A stretch of DNA of 64,000 nucleotides from an uncultured Oscillospiraceae bacterium (GTDB lineage Bacteria > Bacillota > Clostridia > Oscillospirales > Ruminococcaceae). A model generated the notes under the pieces. The model was not told where the DNA came from. It did no database searches and saw nothing but the letters and a program-made list of their open reading frames with translations. The first letter of the stretch is position 1. The number at the start of each line of letters is the position of its first letter. This document shows positions 53,119 to 62,675 of the stretch, piece after piece. The DNA is taken from assembly GCA_934466455.1 (NCBI GenBank), contig CAKSLF010000006.1, forward strand, positions 1-64,000, in the 5' to 3' direction. Both the position numbers and the translations under genes were made by a program.

Positions 53119-54779
53119 CCTCCGGAGGCTTCCAAAAGTTCTTTTGCGCTGTTTTTAAGAGAATCTGTAATCTCCCCGCCCATAATGCGTGCAAGCTCGG
53201 CAATTCTTCCCTCTTTATCAAGGCTTGTAACGGAGGTAAAGGTTTTTCCGTTTTCAGTCGCCTTGGATATAAGAAGATGATTGTCAGCAAAAGCCGCAAC
53301 CTGTGCAAGATGGGTAACGCAAATAATCTGGCGTCCTTTTGAAACCTGTTTAAGCTTTTTCCCGACTTTTTGTGCGGCAGAGCCGGAAATTCCCGTATCC
53401 ACCTCATCGAAAATAAGTGTATCCACATTATCTTTATCCGCAAGAACATTTTTTATGCTGAGCATAATTCTTGAAAGCTCGCCTCCGGAAGCAATTTTAA
53501 TAAGAGGCTTAAGAGGCTCGCCTGCATTTGTGGCAATATAAAATTCTATGCTGTCGCATCCGGATTCGGAAAAATCTGCGTGCTCAAAATTTACGCTAAA
53601 GCGCACATTAGGCATATTGAGATATGACAACTCGTCCATAACTGCGTGTTCAAATGCCTTTGCCGCAGAAAGACGCTTTTTTGTAAGTACGGACGCTTTT
53701 TCTTCCGTATCTTTTTTGAGCACGGAATACTCTTTATTCAGCTTTTCAAGGCGTTCTTCGGAAAATTCGATTCCGTCAAGTTCCTTTACCGCTTTATCGT
53801 AATATGCAAGCACAGATTCCACGCTTCCGCCGTATTTTCGCTTTAAGCGGAATATTTCATCAAGGCGTTTTTCTGTCCGGTTTTGGAGCTGCGGGTCAAA
53901 ATCAAGCTCATCTGCACAGCTTTTGACATCGTTAGCAAACTCTTCAAGCTCATAATATGTGCTCTTGAATTTTTCAGATATTCCCTCAAAATCAGGGAAA
54001 TACTCCGCAAGCTCTTCGGCATTCTTTATAACGGTTTCAAGCTCGTCAAGTGCGCCCTCGCCGCCGTCACCGCCGTCAAGAGCAGAAACGGTTTCCGAAA
54101 CAAGCTCCATAATGTTTTCGGAGCTTTTTATCCGCTTACTCAGAGCAAGAAGCTCGTCCTCTTCACCACTTTCTATTGCGGCGGCTTCTATTTCGCCTAT
54201 CTGATATTTCAACAGGTCTATTCGGGCTTCCTTATCGGAATCGTCCATGCTTATTTTTCTTATTGCACGCTCGGTTTCCTTCATTTTTTTATAGCTTTCG
54301 GAATATGCGGAAAGCTCCGAAAATGTGTTTCCGAATGCGTCTATGTATCCGATGTGAAGCTCCGGATTTTGCAAAATTACGCTGTCGTGTTGTCCGTGAA
54401 CATCAATGAGCACTCCGGAAAGCTGCTTGAGCACGCTGACAGTTGCGGGGCGGGAATTTATCTTACAAATGTTTTTTCCCTCTGCGGATATTTCCCGGGA
54501 AATCATCAGTTCCTCGCCCTCGTCTTCATATCCGAGTTCCTCAAGAACAGCTTTTGCCTTCTGAGAAATTTCGGAGAACACTGCGGAAACAAAAGCTTTG
54601 TTTTCGCCGGTGCGAACAAGGTCCCTGCTTGTTCTTCCGCCGAGAACTGCGTTTATTGCATCAATAAGAATTGATTTTCCTGCGCCGGTTTCACCTGTAA
54701 ATACATTAAACCCATTCTCAAAATCTATTGAAGCACTTTCGATAACAGCAATATTTTTAATAAAAAGTTGGGAAAGCAC
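53115..54779 (-). CDS. recN: DNA repair protein RecN
   Basis: A 554-residue SMC-like ATPase of double-strand-break repair. Walker A FTGETGAGKSILIDAI (about residue 28), the signature ASGGELSRIMLSIK, Walker B TLIFDEVDTGISG and a long coiled-coil middle are all present. Start is GTG at 54779 with GGAGGG eight bases upstream. Follows argR by 27 bases, the standard Firmicutes order. Confidence 0.97.
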   Translation of the reverse strand: MLSQLFIKNIAVIESASIDFENGFNVFTGETGAGKSILIDAINAVLGGRTSRDLVRTGENKAFVSAVFSEISQKAKAVLEELGYEDEGEELMISREISAEGKNICKINSRPATVSVLKQLSGVLIDVHGQHDSVILQNPELHIGYIDAFGNTFSELSAYSESYKKMKETERAIRKISMDDSDKEARIDLLKYQIGEIEAAAIESGEEDELLALSKRIKSSENIMELVSETVSALDGGDGGEGALDELETVIKNAEELAEYFPDFEGISEKFKSTYYELEEFANDVKSCADELDFDPQLQNRTEKRLDEIFRLKRKYGGSVESVLAYYDKAVKELDGIEFSEERLEKLNKEYSVLKKDTEEKASVLTKKRLSAAKAFEHAVMDELSYLNMPNVRFSVNFEHADFSESGCDSIEFYIATNAGEPLKPLIKIASGGELSRIMLSIKNVLADKDNVDTLIFDEVDTGISGSAAQKVGKKLKQVSKGRQIICVTHLAQVAAFADNHLLISKATENGKTFTSVTSLDKEGRIAELARIMGGEITDSLKNSAKELLEASGG

Positions 54780-54806
54780 CGCTTATACCCTCCTTTGTCA
54801 TATGTA

Positions 54807-55256
54807 TCAACCGATAAGCTCTTTTATTTTGCCAACAAGAGTTGTTGCGGATTTTTCGTCGCGCATAAGTACAAAAATAGTATCGTCGCCCGCAAGGGTT
54901 CCTACAACACCTTCGTGGTTCATTGCGTCAAGAACGGCGCAGGCGGCATTTGCCATTCCGTTAAAACATTTTACCACTACCATATTTCCTGCGCAATCCA
55001 CACTTTTTGTGGATTGGCTGAAAACCGCATATTTTGTGCCGATGTCGGCATTGCTGTCGGAAACGGAGGAAGCATAACGATATTTCCCGTCGGAAACCAT
55101 CGTCTTAACAAGCCGAAGCTCCTTTATATCACGGGAAACGGTTGCCTGCGTCACATCAAAGCCGGCATCCTTTAGATAAGCAAGAAGCTCCTCCTGGGTG
55201 TTTATATCTCTCTCGGAAATAAGCTCTAAAATTTTGGAATGGCGTTTTGTTTTCAT
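54807..55256 (-). CDS. argR: Arginine repressor ArgR/AhrC
   Basis: A 149-residue regulator with the N-terminal winged helix (ELISERDINTQEELLAYLKD, FDVTQATVSRDIKEL) and the C-terminal oligomerisation and arginine-binding domain (MNHEGVVGTLAGDDTIFVLM). It controls arginine synthesis and catabolism genes. Located between nadK and recN as usual. Confidence 0.96.
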   Translation of the reverse strand: MKTKRHSKILELISERDINTQEELLAYLKDAGFDVTQATVSRDIKELRLVKTMVSDGKYRYASSVSDSNADIGTKYAVFSQSTKSVDCAGNMVVVKCFNGMANAACAVLDAMNHEGVVGTLAGDDTIFVLMRDEKSATTLVGKIKELIG

Positions 55257-55268
55257 TTTAATATCCCC

Positions 55269-56150
55269 TTATATTCTTCCTATTATTTTTTGGTTAAGAA
55301 CCTCGTAGAACCTGCGACCGGAAAGATTGATAAACTTTACATATTTTTCAGAAACTTTGGCATAGGCTCTTCCGCCTTTTTTTATGCTGAAGGTTTTTTC
55401 TCCGTCAACAATAACATCAACATTTTCCTCATCGCCGTTAAATGACGAACCGATGCTTATTGTTTTGTCGGAGGAAAAAACTATCGACCTGGATATAAGC
55501 GAATGGGGGCAAACCGGAGTCATAACAATGGCGTCAAGAGTTGTGTCGATTATAGGTCCGCCTGCAGACATCGAATATGCCGTGGAGCCGTCCGGCGTAG
55601 CAATAACTATTCCGTCGGCACGGTAACGGCAAACCTCGTGTTCACCGCATTTTACAAAAAGCTCGGCGGTTTTTCCCGGTTCGTTATAGGTTACAAAAAC
55701 ATCGTTTATTGCATAAGCGGATTTTTCGCCAACCGTAACGAGAAGGACGGATCTTTTTTCTATTGGGCAGTTTCTTTCAAAAAGCTTTTTTATTACGGAG
55801 AGGTCGTCGGCTTCTATATCGGAGAGAAAACCGAGCCTTCCGGCATTGATTCCGAGAATGGGTTTATCGTAAACAAGCGCACTTTTTGCCGCCCTAAGAA
55901 TTGTTCCGTCGCCGCCGATAACAAATATCATATCTGCCGCCGCAAAGCCTTTTTCTGCGGTAAGAAACTCCGCTCCGCTTTCGGAAAAAATCTCCCTTGC
56001 GGCAATATCCATAAATACGGTTATTTTATATTCACGCAACAGCAAAATCAGCTTTTCGGCGCAGGGTATTACTGCTTTTCTATTTAGATTTACGGAAATA
56101 AAAACCTTTGATTTATTCTTATAAAGCCTTATTGTGCCGCTTTTTTTCAA
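55269..56150 (-). CDS. nadK: NAD kinase
   Basis: A 293-residue enzyme that phosphorylates NAD to NADP. Motifs are VIGGDGTILRAAKSAL, LGINAGRLGFLSDIEA and the binding segment IVIATPDGSTAYSMSAGGPI. The start is a TTG at 56150 that overlaps the tlyA stop; GGAGG lies 10 bases before it. No in-frame ATG fits the alignment. Confidence 0.95.
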   Translation of the reverse strand: MKKSGTIRLYKNKSKVFISVNLNRKAVIPCAEKLILLLREYKITVFMDIAAREIFSESGAEFLTAEKGFAAADMIFVIGGDGTILRAAKSALVYDKPILGINAGRLGFLSDIEADDLSVIKKLFERNCPIEKRSVLLVTVGEKSAYAINDVFVTYNEPGKTAELFVKCGEHEVCRYRADGIVIATPDGSTAYSMSAGGPIIDTTLDAIVMTPVCPHSLISRSIVFSSDKTISIGSSFNGDEENVDVIVDGEKTFSIKKGGRAYAKVSEKYVKFINLSGRRFYEVLNQKIIGRI

Positions 56151-56974
56151 GTCTTTGGAGCCTCCTTTTTATCAAGCTCGTCATGAGAGGATTCTACAAG
56201 CTTTTTTATCTCATCGCCGCTTACCAAAAGGCTTGGGTCTTTACGGGTAAGGACCATAAGGTATTCTATGTTGCCCTGAGGACCTTTTATTGGTGAAAAC
56301 TCGATTCCTACAATTCCAAAACCTGATTTTTTAGCAAAACCGACGGCACGCTCCAAAACCTCAATATGTGTTGCGGGGTCACGAACCACGCCGTGCTTGC
56401 CAACCTTTTCTCTGCCTGCTTCAAACTGAGGCTTTACAAGACAAACCATCATTGCGTCATCCGCCAAAAAAGGAGGAAGAACGGGAATTACAAGACCGAG
56501 AGAAATAAAAGAAACATCTATGCTGACAAAATCCACCGTATCGGGCACCTGCTCTTTAGTGATATATCTTATGTTTGTGCGTTCAAGGTTTACTACCCTT
56601 TTGTCTTGGCGAAGGCTCCACGCAAGCTGACCGTAACCGACATCAACGGAGTATACTTTTGACGCTCCGCTTTGCAGCATACAATCGGTAAACCCTCCGG
56701 TTGAAGCACCTACATCCATACAGACCTTTCCGTCAAGGCAAAAGCCGTAAAGCTCCATTGCTTTTTCAAGCTTAAGCCCTCCCCGGCTTACATATTTAAG
56801 CTGTTCGCCCCTAAATTCTATGTTGTCTGAGGAAGTAACAAGTTCGCCGGCTTTGTCGGCTTTTTGACCGTTCACATAAACTTTGCCTGCCATAATCTCG
56901 GCTTTTGCTCTTTCCCGGCTCTGAATTATGCCACGGGAAACAAGCTCCGCATCAAGCCGCTGTTTTTCTGTCAT
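56147..56974 (-). CDS. tlyA: TlyA family rRNA/tRNA 2'-O-methyltransferase-like protein
   Basis: A 275-residue protein with an N-terminal S4 domain (LDAELVSRGIIQSRERAKAE, residues 6-25) and a Rossmann methyltransferase of the FtsJ type (VCMDVGASTGGFTDCML; FVSIDVSFISLG). Homologues methylate 16S/23S rRNA riboses. The ATG at 56974 has AAAGGAGG before it and overlaps the dxs stop by four bases. Confidence 0.93.
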   Translation of the reverse strand: MTEKQRLDAELVSRGIIQSRERAKAEIMAGKVYVNGQKADKAGELVTSSDNIEFRGEQLKYVSRGGLKLEKAMELYGFCLDGKVCMDVGASTGGFTDCMLQSGASKVYSVDVGYGQLAWSLRQDKRVVNLERTNIRYITKEQVPDTVDFVSIDVSFISLGLVIPVLPPFLADDAMMVCLVKPQFEAGREKVGKHGVVRDPATHIEVLERAVGFAKKSGFGIVGIEFSPIKGPQGNIEYLMVLTRKDPSLLVSGDEIKKLVESSHDELDKKEAPKT

Positions 56975-58806
56975 TTCAAAGCCTCCTTTTCGATAAGCGA
57001 AACCATAGAATCGCTGTTGAGCCCGTATTTTTTCATTGCAGAGGAAACCTTCATATGCGGAACAAAGCCGCTTACGCATTGCATTATATATTTTCCGCAA
57101 AATTCATATTTGCGAAGCAAGGTTCCGAAATGTTCCGCAATGCTTCCGTTTTGAACAGATTCCTCGAAGAAAAATATATTCTTGAATTGTGCGGCTCTTT
57201 TTACGACTGTTTCGTCAATGGGAAAAATTTTATCTAATTTGAGCACGGAAGCATCCGTTTTTTCCGCAGCAAAACCCGCCTCGGCAAAAAGCCTGCCATA
57301 GGTTATAATCAAGCAATCATTTCTGTTTTCAAAAAAATCATAATCACCGTATTCGGCGGAATATTCTTCAGGAACGGTTTTTTCGCAATCCTTCGGATAG
57401 CGGACGACTTGCACTCCGTCGGCTGCAAAAGCCGTTTTTAGATTTTTTTCAAGCTCCGCATAGTTGAACGGGCTGTATATAGTTACTCCGGGTATTGCAG
57501 TCAACATTGGAATATCAAAAATACCTTGATGGGTTTCTCCATCGCCCCCGACTATTCCGGCACGGTCAACGGCAAGAACTATATGGAGCGGATTTATAGA
57601 CGCATCGTGAATTATCTGGTCAAAAGAACGCTGCAAAAATGTAGAATAAACCGCAAAAACGGGCTTCATTCCGCCGGCGGCAAGTCCGGCGGCAAAGGTG
57701 ACGGCGTGTTCCTCCGCAATACCGACATCAAAAAATCTTTCGGGGTATTTTTGAGCAAATTCTTTCAGCCCCGTTCCGTCGGTCATGGCTGCGGTTATGG
57801 CGCAGATTGTTTTATCCGACGCCGCAAGACGGAAAACACTTTCGCCGAATGTATCGGAGAAACTCTTTTTATGAGCCTCGGTAAGCTCGCCGCTTGTCCT
57901 ATCAAAAGGCGCAATTCCGTGGAATTTTGACGGTAATTTCTCCGCAGGGCGGTAGCCCCTGCCTTTTACGGTATTGACATGGACGAGCACGGGGCATTTA
58001 AGGCTTTGAGCACGCTTGAGCACACGAATGAGCATAGAAATGTCATGACCGTCAACGGGTCCGAGATAGGTAAAGCCGAAATGCTCAAATGTATTGCTCC
58101 CATAGTAAAAATCCTTTAGAGCGGTTTTGCAATATTTTGCCACACCGAAAATCCCCTTGCCGACAAGCGGAATTTTAAGCAAAAAACGCTGCACCGCATC
58201 CTTAAAATGAAAATATCCCTCTTTGTTGCGGATTTTTGCAAGGTATTTAGCCATTGCGCCCACATTTTTAGATATGCTCATCTCATTATCATTGAGCACA
58301 ACAATTAAATTTGTTTGGCTGCGCCCGGCGTTGTTTATTGCTTCATATATCATTCCGCCGGAGGCTGCGCCGTCGCCGACGACCGCAACAACGGAGGAAT
58401 TATCGCCACACAGCTTTTTTGCCTCCGCAATGCCGAGGGCAGCGGAAATCGAAGTGCTTGCATGACCGGCAACAAATGCGTCGTGCTCGCTTTCGCAGGG
58501 CTTTGGAAAACCGGAAACGCCGCCTTCGGTACGGATTCCCGTAATGTCCCGACCGGTCAAAAGCTTATGAGAATAGCATTGATGACCGACATCCCACACA
58601 ATAGGCTCCCGGGGAGAATCGAATACATAATGCAGCGCAACGGTAAGCTCCACCGCACCGAGATTTGATGCAAGGTGACCGCCGGTTACCGATACTTTAT
58701 CGAGTATTTCATCACGCAGCTCAAAGCAAAGCTGCTCAAGCTGCTGTTTATCAAGATTTTTTACTCCTTGTGGAAGCTTTATACTTTCAAGAAGCTTTTT
58801 TTCCAT
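56971..58806 (-). CDS. dxs: 1-deoxy-D-xylulose-5-phosphate synthase
   Basis: A 611-residue thiamine-diphosphate enzyme, first step of the MEP isoprenoid pathway. The TPP motif is VVGDGAASGGMIYEAINNAG (about residues 146-165), with SNLGAVELTVALHYVFDSP in the N-terminal part and DRAGIVGGDGETHQG in the transketolase domain. Start at the ATG 58806 with GGAG six bases before; the TTG upstream is not needed. It precedes tlyA and follows ispA. Confidence 0.97.
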   Translation of the reverse strand: MEKKLLESIKLPQGVKNLDKQQLEQLCFELRDEILDKVSVTGGHLASNLGAVELTVALHYVFDSPREPIVWDVGHQCYSHKLLTGRDITGIRTEGGVSGFPKPCESEHDAFVAGHASTSISAALGIAEAKKLCGDNSSVVAVVGDGAASGGMIYEAINNAGRSQTNLIVVLNDNEMSISKNVGAMAKYLAKIRNKEGYFHFKDAVQRFLLKIPLVGKGIFGVAKYCKTALKDFYYGSNTFEHFGFTYLGPVDGHDISMLIRVLKRAQSLKCPVLVHVNTVKGRGYRPAEKLPSKFHGIAPFDRTSGELTEAHKKSFSDTFGESVFRLAASDKTICAITAAMTDGTGLKEFAQKYPERFFDVGIAEEHAVTFAAGLAAGGMKPVFAVYSTFLQRSFDQIIHDASINPLHIVLAVDRAGIVGGDGETHQGIFDIPMLTAIPGVTIYSPFNYAELEKNLKTAFAADGVQVVRYPKDCEKTVPEEYSAEYGDYDFFENRNDCLIITYGRLFAEAGFAAEKTDASVLKLDKIFPIDETVVKRAAQFKNIFFFEESVQNGSIAEHFGTLLRKYEFCGKYIMQCVSGFVPHMKVSSAMKKYGLNSDSMVSLIEKEALK

Positions 58807-58824
58807 TTCTTTCTCCAATCCAAA

Positions 58825-59688
58825 TTATACGCCCTCTATACGGGTGATAAGAAAATCCAAAAGTGCGGCAAACGAACCGGTATCAAAGCCGTGTTCATTA
58901 AGCTTAAAGAGCACCATTCCCGCTTTTGTAATGCAGGAATATATATCGGCACGGGTCTTTTCTTCACCGTGAATTTTTACATAAGAATTAAGCTCGCAGT
59001 CGTCGTAATTTCCATTAAAATCAAGCAAATCGTCCGCCATTTGAAAAGCAAGACCGAACAAGCGGGCATATTCTTCCGAGAGAAGGCAAACATCTTCATC
59101 CGCACCCGCCGCAATACAACCGAGAGCGGCAGAAGCTCTCATAAGGGCGGCGGTTTTCAGCGAATGGATTAACGAAAGATCTTCTGCGGAAACCTCTTTT
59201 TCTGCGGCGGCAAGGTCAAGAACCTGCCCGCCTACCATTCCCCGATAACCGGAGTAAGAAGCAAGCTTTGCAACTGCTTTTACCGCTCTATCCGGGTGCT
59301 TTTTTGCTGCTTCACTTTCCGTAATTACGGAAAACGCATGGGTCAAAAGGGCGTCTCCGGCAAGAACTGCCGTGGATTCGCCGAAGGCGATATGGCAGGA
59401 GGGTTTTCCTCTGCGCATATCGTCATTATCCATACACGGTAAGTCGTCATGAACAAGCGAATACGCCTGTATACATTCTATTCCGAGGGCATACGGCAAA
59501 GCTTCGCATATTTCGCAGCCGAGCATCTTTGCAAATTCAAGCACCAATATGCCTCTAAGCCGCTTTCCGCCGAGGGCGGAATAGCGCATAGCGGAAACAA
59601 TAGTATCCTCTTCGGGATTTTCTGCGGCAATAACGGTGCTCATACCGTCGTCAATGATTTTTTTGTCATCAATCAAAAAAGAAAGCAT
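58825..59688 (-). CDS. ispA: Geranyl/farnesyl diphosphate synthase (polyprenyl synthetase)
   Basis: A 287-residue prenyltransferase. First aspartate-rich motif is DDLPCMDNDDMRRGKPS, second is LAFQMADDLLDFNG, and GGKRLRG binds the isopentenyl diphosphate. Chain length cannot be set from these alone, but the size and place between xseB and dxs are those of farnesyl diphosphate synthase. Confidence 0.94.
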   Translation of the reverse strand: MLSFLIDDKKIIDDGMSTVIAAENPEEDTIVSAMRYSALGGKRLRGILVLEFAKMLGCEICEALPYALGIECIQAYSLVHDDLPCMDNDDMRRGKPSCHIAFGESTAVLAGDALLTHAFSVITESEAAKKHPDRAVKAVAKLASYSGYRGMVGGQVLDLAAAEKEVSAEDLSLIHSLKTAALMRASAALGCIAAGADEDVCLLSEEYARLFGLAFQMADDLLDFNGNYDDCELNSYVKIHGEEKTRADIYSCITKAGMVLFKLNEHGFDTGSFAALLDFLITRIEGV

Positions 59689-59702
59689 TTTATCCTCCGC
59701 TG

Positions 59703-59888
59703 TTAAAGGCTTACCTGTTCTATTTCCTGCTTTGCTTCGTCAAGCTTTTTCTGACAGAATTTTGTAAGCTCAATTCCTTCCTTAAAAAGATTTACGGATT
59801 CTTCAAGAGAAATATCTTCCGCAGAAAGTTTTTCGTTTATTTCGGAAAGCTTCTTTAGTGCGTCCTCAAATTTCATTTCCTTTTTCAA
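59703..59888 (-). CDS. xseB: Exodeoxyribonuclease VII small subunit
   Basis: A 61-residue helical protein with the XseB signature (FEDALKKLSEINEKLSAEDI, LEESVNLFKEGIELTKFCQK). It overlaps the xseA stop by four bases and forms the multi-subunit single-strand exonuclease with it. Confidence 0.93.
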   Translation of the reverse strand: MKKEMKFEDALKKLSEINEKLSAEDISLEESVNLFKEGIELTKFCQKKLDEAKQEIEQVSL

Positions 59889-61105
59889 AGAGAAAGTCCT
59901 CCTTCCGTTTTCTCGGTAACAGTGGCTTTAATATGTCCGTCGGTGAAATACAAATCAAAGCTGTCCCCCACCGCTATATCTCCGATGCTTCTGATAACGG
60001 AGCCGCATTTTTCGGCACGGCATATAGATTTTTTCAGCAGCCTTGCCGGATTATTGGAATCCAGCATTGTTATCTGTTTTTGCAGCTCCATGGTGTCCGA
60101 ATTTATTTTATTTTCAAATTTTTGTGTTAACAAACGGGAAAGCTCGGTTAGCTTTGAGGCGTATTCCGTGTTGATTTTAGCTGTAAAGCTGTTTAGCTTA
60201 ACAGCACCGGCTGCGGCAAGCTTGCCGCTTAGTTCGGTAATTTTCTTTTTTAGTGCGGCTTCAAGAAAATCCAAATTAGCGTCTATCGTCTGTATAAGCT
60301 CCGAGGAATCCGGGCTTGCAAGCTCCGCAGCAGCGGAAGGCGTAGGAGCACGCAAATCCGCTGCAAAATCACATATCGAAAAATCCGTTTCGTGCCCAAC
60401 GGCGGAAATTACGGGAGTCTTGCAGGCAAAAATCGCCCTTGCAAGGGTTTCGTCATTAAATGCGGAAAGATCGTCCGAGCTTCCGCCGCCTCTGCCGAGG
60501 ATAATTACATCGGGTTTTATTTCCGTGTCTTGCTTTTTAAGTGCCGCAATAAGCTGTGCGGGCGCATCCGCTCCCTGGACAGAAACGGGGGTCAAAACTA
60601 ATTTTGCCATTGCCCACCGCCTGCCGAGAACATTGATTATGTCGTGCAATGCAGCACCCTGCGCAGAAGTAATAACGCCTATTTTTTTCGGAAAAGGCGG
60701 AATAGGCTTTTTTGCCTCCGCAGAAAAAAGCCCCTCTTTTTCAAGGCGTTCCTTTAATTGCTCAAAGGCAAGGTATTTTGCACCAAGCCCCTCCGGCTGT
60801 ATGTCATAGACATACAGTTGGCAGGCACAGGTTTTCTTATAAACGGACAAATCGCACCTTGCGATTACAGCCATCCCGTTTTGCGGAATAAAGCGTATGC
60901 GCTCGGCATAGCTTCGGAACATAACGCAGCTTATCTCCGATTCGGCATCCTTTAATGAAAAATAGAAATGCCCGGAATAAAAATTTTCCTTAAAATCGGC
61001 AATTTCTCCCCGAATGTATATGCCGGAAAGCTTTTTGTTTTCATCAATATATGATTTTAGATATGAGGTTATCTGCGTAACAGTAAGAATGCTAAATCCC
61101 GGCAC
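59885..61105 (-). CDS. xseA: Exodeoxyribonuclease VII large subunit
   Basis: A 406-residue subunit: N-terminal OB fold (TQITSYLKSYIDENKKLSGI), catalytic domain with IGVITSAQGAALHDIINVL, VIILGRGGGSSDDLSAFND and VISAVGHETDFSICDFAADL, and a C-terminal coiled coil. GTG start at 61105 with GGAGGAA before it. Follows the TsaD-like gene by 15 bases. Confidence 0.95.
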   Translation of the reverse strand: MPGFSILTVTQITSYLKSYIDENKKLSGIYIRGEIADFKENFYSGHFYFSLKDAESEISCVMFRSYAERIRFIPQNGMAVIARCDLSVYKKTCACQLYVYDIQPEGLGAKYLAFEQLKERLEKEGLFSAEAKKPIPPFPKKIGVITSAQGAALHDIINVLGRRWAMAKLVLTPVSVQGADAPAQLIAALKKQDTEIKPDVIILGRGGGSSDDLSAFNDETLARAIFACKTPVISAVGHETDFSICDFAADLRAPTPSAAAELASPDSSELIQTIDANLDFLEAALKKKITELSGKLAAAGAVKLNSFTAKINTEYASKLTELSRLLTQKFENKINSDTMELQKQITMLDSNNPARLLKKSICRAEKCGSVIRSIGDIAVGDSFDLYFTDGHIKATVTEKTEGGLSL

Positions 61106-61120
61106 ACAGCGTTCCTCCTT

Positions 61121-62050
61121 TTATTTTTTGTATGCGACTGCGGTTAAAACCGCAATTCCGGCAGCATTATCGGAGGAAAACTCCGGCTTTGCAAAAATTC
61201 CGCCGTATTTTTTTTCAACAGTGCTCCGTATAATGCCGTTAGACATAACTCCTCCCGCATAAACAAGCGGAAGCTTTCCGTATTCGGCAATGACTGCTTC
61301 TGTTATTCCGCAAAGTGCAGCCTCTATATATTTTAGGCAAAAAAGCGCAATATCTTCAGCTTTTTCTCCGCTTTCAAACATTTTTTTGCACTTGTTTTCA
61401 ACCCCGGAGAGGCTGCATTCCATACCGTTCATAACCGGCTTTATCCTAAAGGTTCGGCTGCTTTTTTTTGCAAGCTCCTCAAGATATTTTCCTGCGGGAA
61501 ACGGCAGACCGAGCATTACGCCGACTCTGTCCACTGCCTGACCGGCTTTTAGGTCGGAAGAACCGCCTATTTTTGTGCAGCGAATTATTCTGTTGTCGTC
61601 CGGTTCTACAAGCAAGGCCTCGGTTGTTCCGCCGGAGAGATGAAATGCAATAAACCGTTCTTTAAGAAGGTCAAGCCTGTTTGCGGAATAAAGCGCAGCC
61701 GCAACATGCCCCTGTTGGTGAGCGAAGCGGAGTACCGGTATTTTGCAGGAGGCACCGATACAGCTTGCAGCCATTTCTCCAACAAGGAAGCACGGCATAT
61801 AAGAGCCTTCTATATTGCGGGGACGGGTTGAAGCACCAACAGCAAGGATTTTTCCGTCATATTCTTCAAAAACGGCGGAAACCATGTCCCCAAGCTGTTT
61901 TACATGGGAAAAAACCGCATCCGACTGGCGAAGCCCAAGCTCGCCCTCTTTAACGGGAAGCAACTTTTTGCTTTGTGCGATTTTGCCCGTTTTATCATCA
62001 AAAAGCGCAACGGAGGTCGTATAATTGCTGGTATCTATACCCAGAAACAT
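61121..62050 (-). CDS. TsaD-like (Kae1/Gcp family) paralogue
   Basis: A 309-residue ASKHA-fold protein similar to the tRNA threonylcarbamoyl-adenosine synthase component TsaD (formerly O-sialoglycoprotein endopeptidase). N-terminal GIDTSNYTTSVALFD, metal site RFAHQQGHVAAAL (His pair kept, Glu replaced by Gln between them) and the phosphate motif AFHLSGGTTEALLV are seen. It is shorter than TsaD (about 335-340) and sits in the xse-nusB cluster, a position seen for a distinct clostridial paralogue rather than for the true TsaD. Function unknown. Confidence 0.75.
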   Translation of the reverse strand: MFLGIDTSNYTTSVALFDDKTGKIAQSKKLLPVKEGELGLRQSDAVFSHVKQLGDMVSAVFEEYDGKILAVGASTRPRNIEGSYMPCFLVGEMAASCIGASCKIPVLRFAHQQGHVAAALYSANRLDLLKERFIAFHLSGGTTEALLVEPDDNRIIRCTKIGGSSDLKAGQAVDRVGVMLGLPFPAGKYLEELAKKSSRTFRIKPVMNGMECSLSGVENKCKKMFESGEKAEDIALFCLKYIEAALCGITEAVIAEYGKLPLVYAGGVMSNGIIRSTVEKKYGGIFAKPEFSSDNAAGIAVLTAVAYKK

Positions 62051-62469
62051 TATTTATCTTCGCCTTCAGTCTTCTTTTTATATACTGCGCCCAAAACGCC
62101 GTTAACAAATCCGGGAGCGTCATCGCCGCCGTATACTTTTGCAAGCTCAACAGCCTCGTTAATGGAAACGCTTGCCGGAACTTCTTTGCTGAAATAGTAC
62201 ATTTCACATACCGCAATACGCAAGATAGCAAGCGTAGTCTTTGCCATTCTTCCGGGTTTCCAATGAGTTGAGCAGGAAGCGATTATTTCATCAATTTGGT
62301 CACGATTTTCAAGAGTTTTGCGGGCAAGCTCTTTTGCAAAGTCGCCGTCCTTCAAAATCAAATCCCGCCCATCGGCGGCATTTTCAAGGATATAGTCGAG
62401 TCCCTCATCATGAAAACCACTCTCAAATACGATTGCAAATGCCTGTTCTCTTGATTCTTTTCTTGTCAT
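62050..62469 (-). CDS. nusB: Transcription antitermination factor NusB
   Basis: A 139-residue all-helical protein with the NusB pattern: SREQAFAIVFE at the start, then MAKTTLAILRIAVCEMYYF and ASVSINEAVELAKVYGGDDA near the C-terminus. It takes part in rRNA antitermination. The stop and the next start share one base (TAATG). Confidence 0.95.
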   Translation of the reverse strand: MTRKESREQAFAIVFESGFHDEGLDYILENAADGRDLILKDGDFAKELARKTLENRDQIDEIIASCSTHWKPGRMAKTTLAILRIAVCEMYYFSKEVPASVSINEAVELAKVYGGDDAPGFVNGVLGAVYKKKTEGEDK

Positions 62470-62485
62470 TGATTTTCCTCCATAA

Positions 62486-62520
62486 AAAAGCCTCCCCAGT
62501 TTTATCCGAGGAGGAAAAGC
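62486..62520 (-). terminator. Weak terminator ahead of nusB
   Basis: CCTCC and GGAGG with partial pairing between them, followed on the minus strand by CTTTTTTATGG, just upstream of the nusB Shine-Dalgarno. Confidence 0.4.
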
Positions 62521-62675
62521 TGGTTGTCTTTAGTTTTCAAGCGTCAAATACTAAAATCAATTATACCACGAATATTCGTTTTTACAAGAGATAAAGATGG
62601 ATTTTATGCAAAAAAACTGAAAATATACATTTTGAAATGCCGCCTCCGATAAAGAAGCGGCATTTCCTTCGATTT

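Noticed and set aside
53883..54674. 263-residue plus-strand open frame within recN
   Set aside because: Antisense shadow of the coiled-coil part of recN; composition and lack of a Shine-Dalgarno argue against coding.
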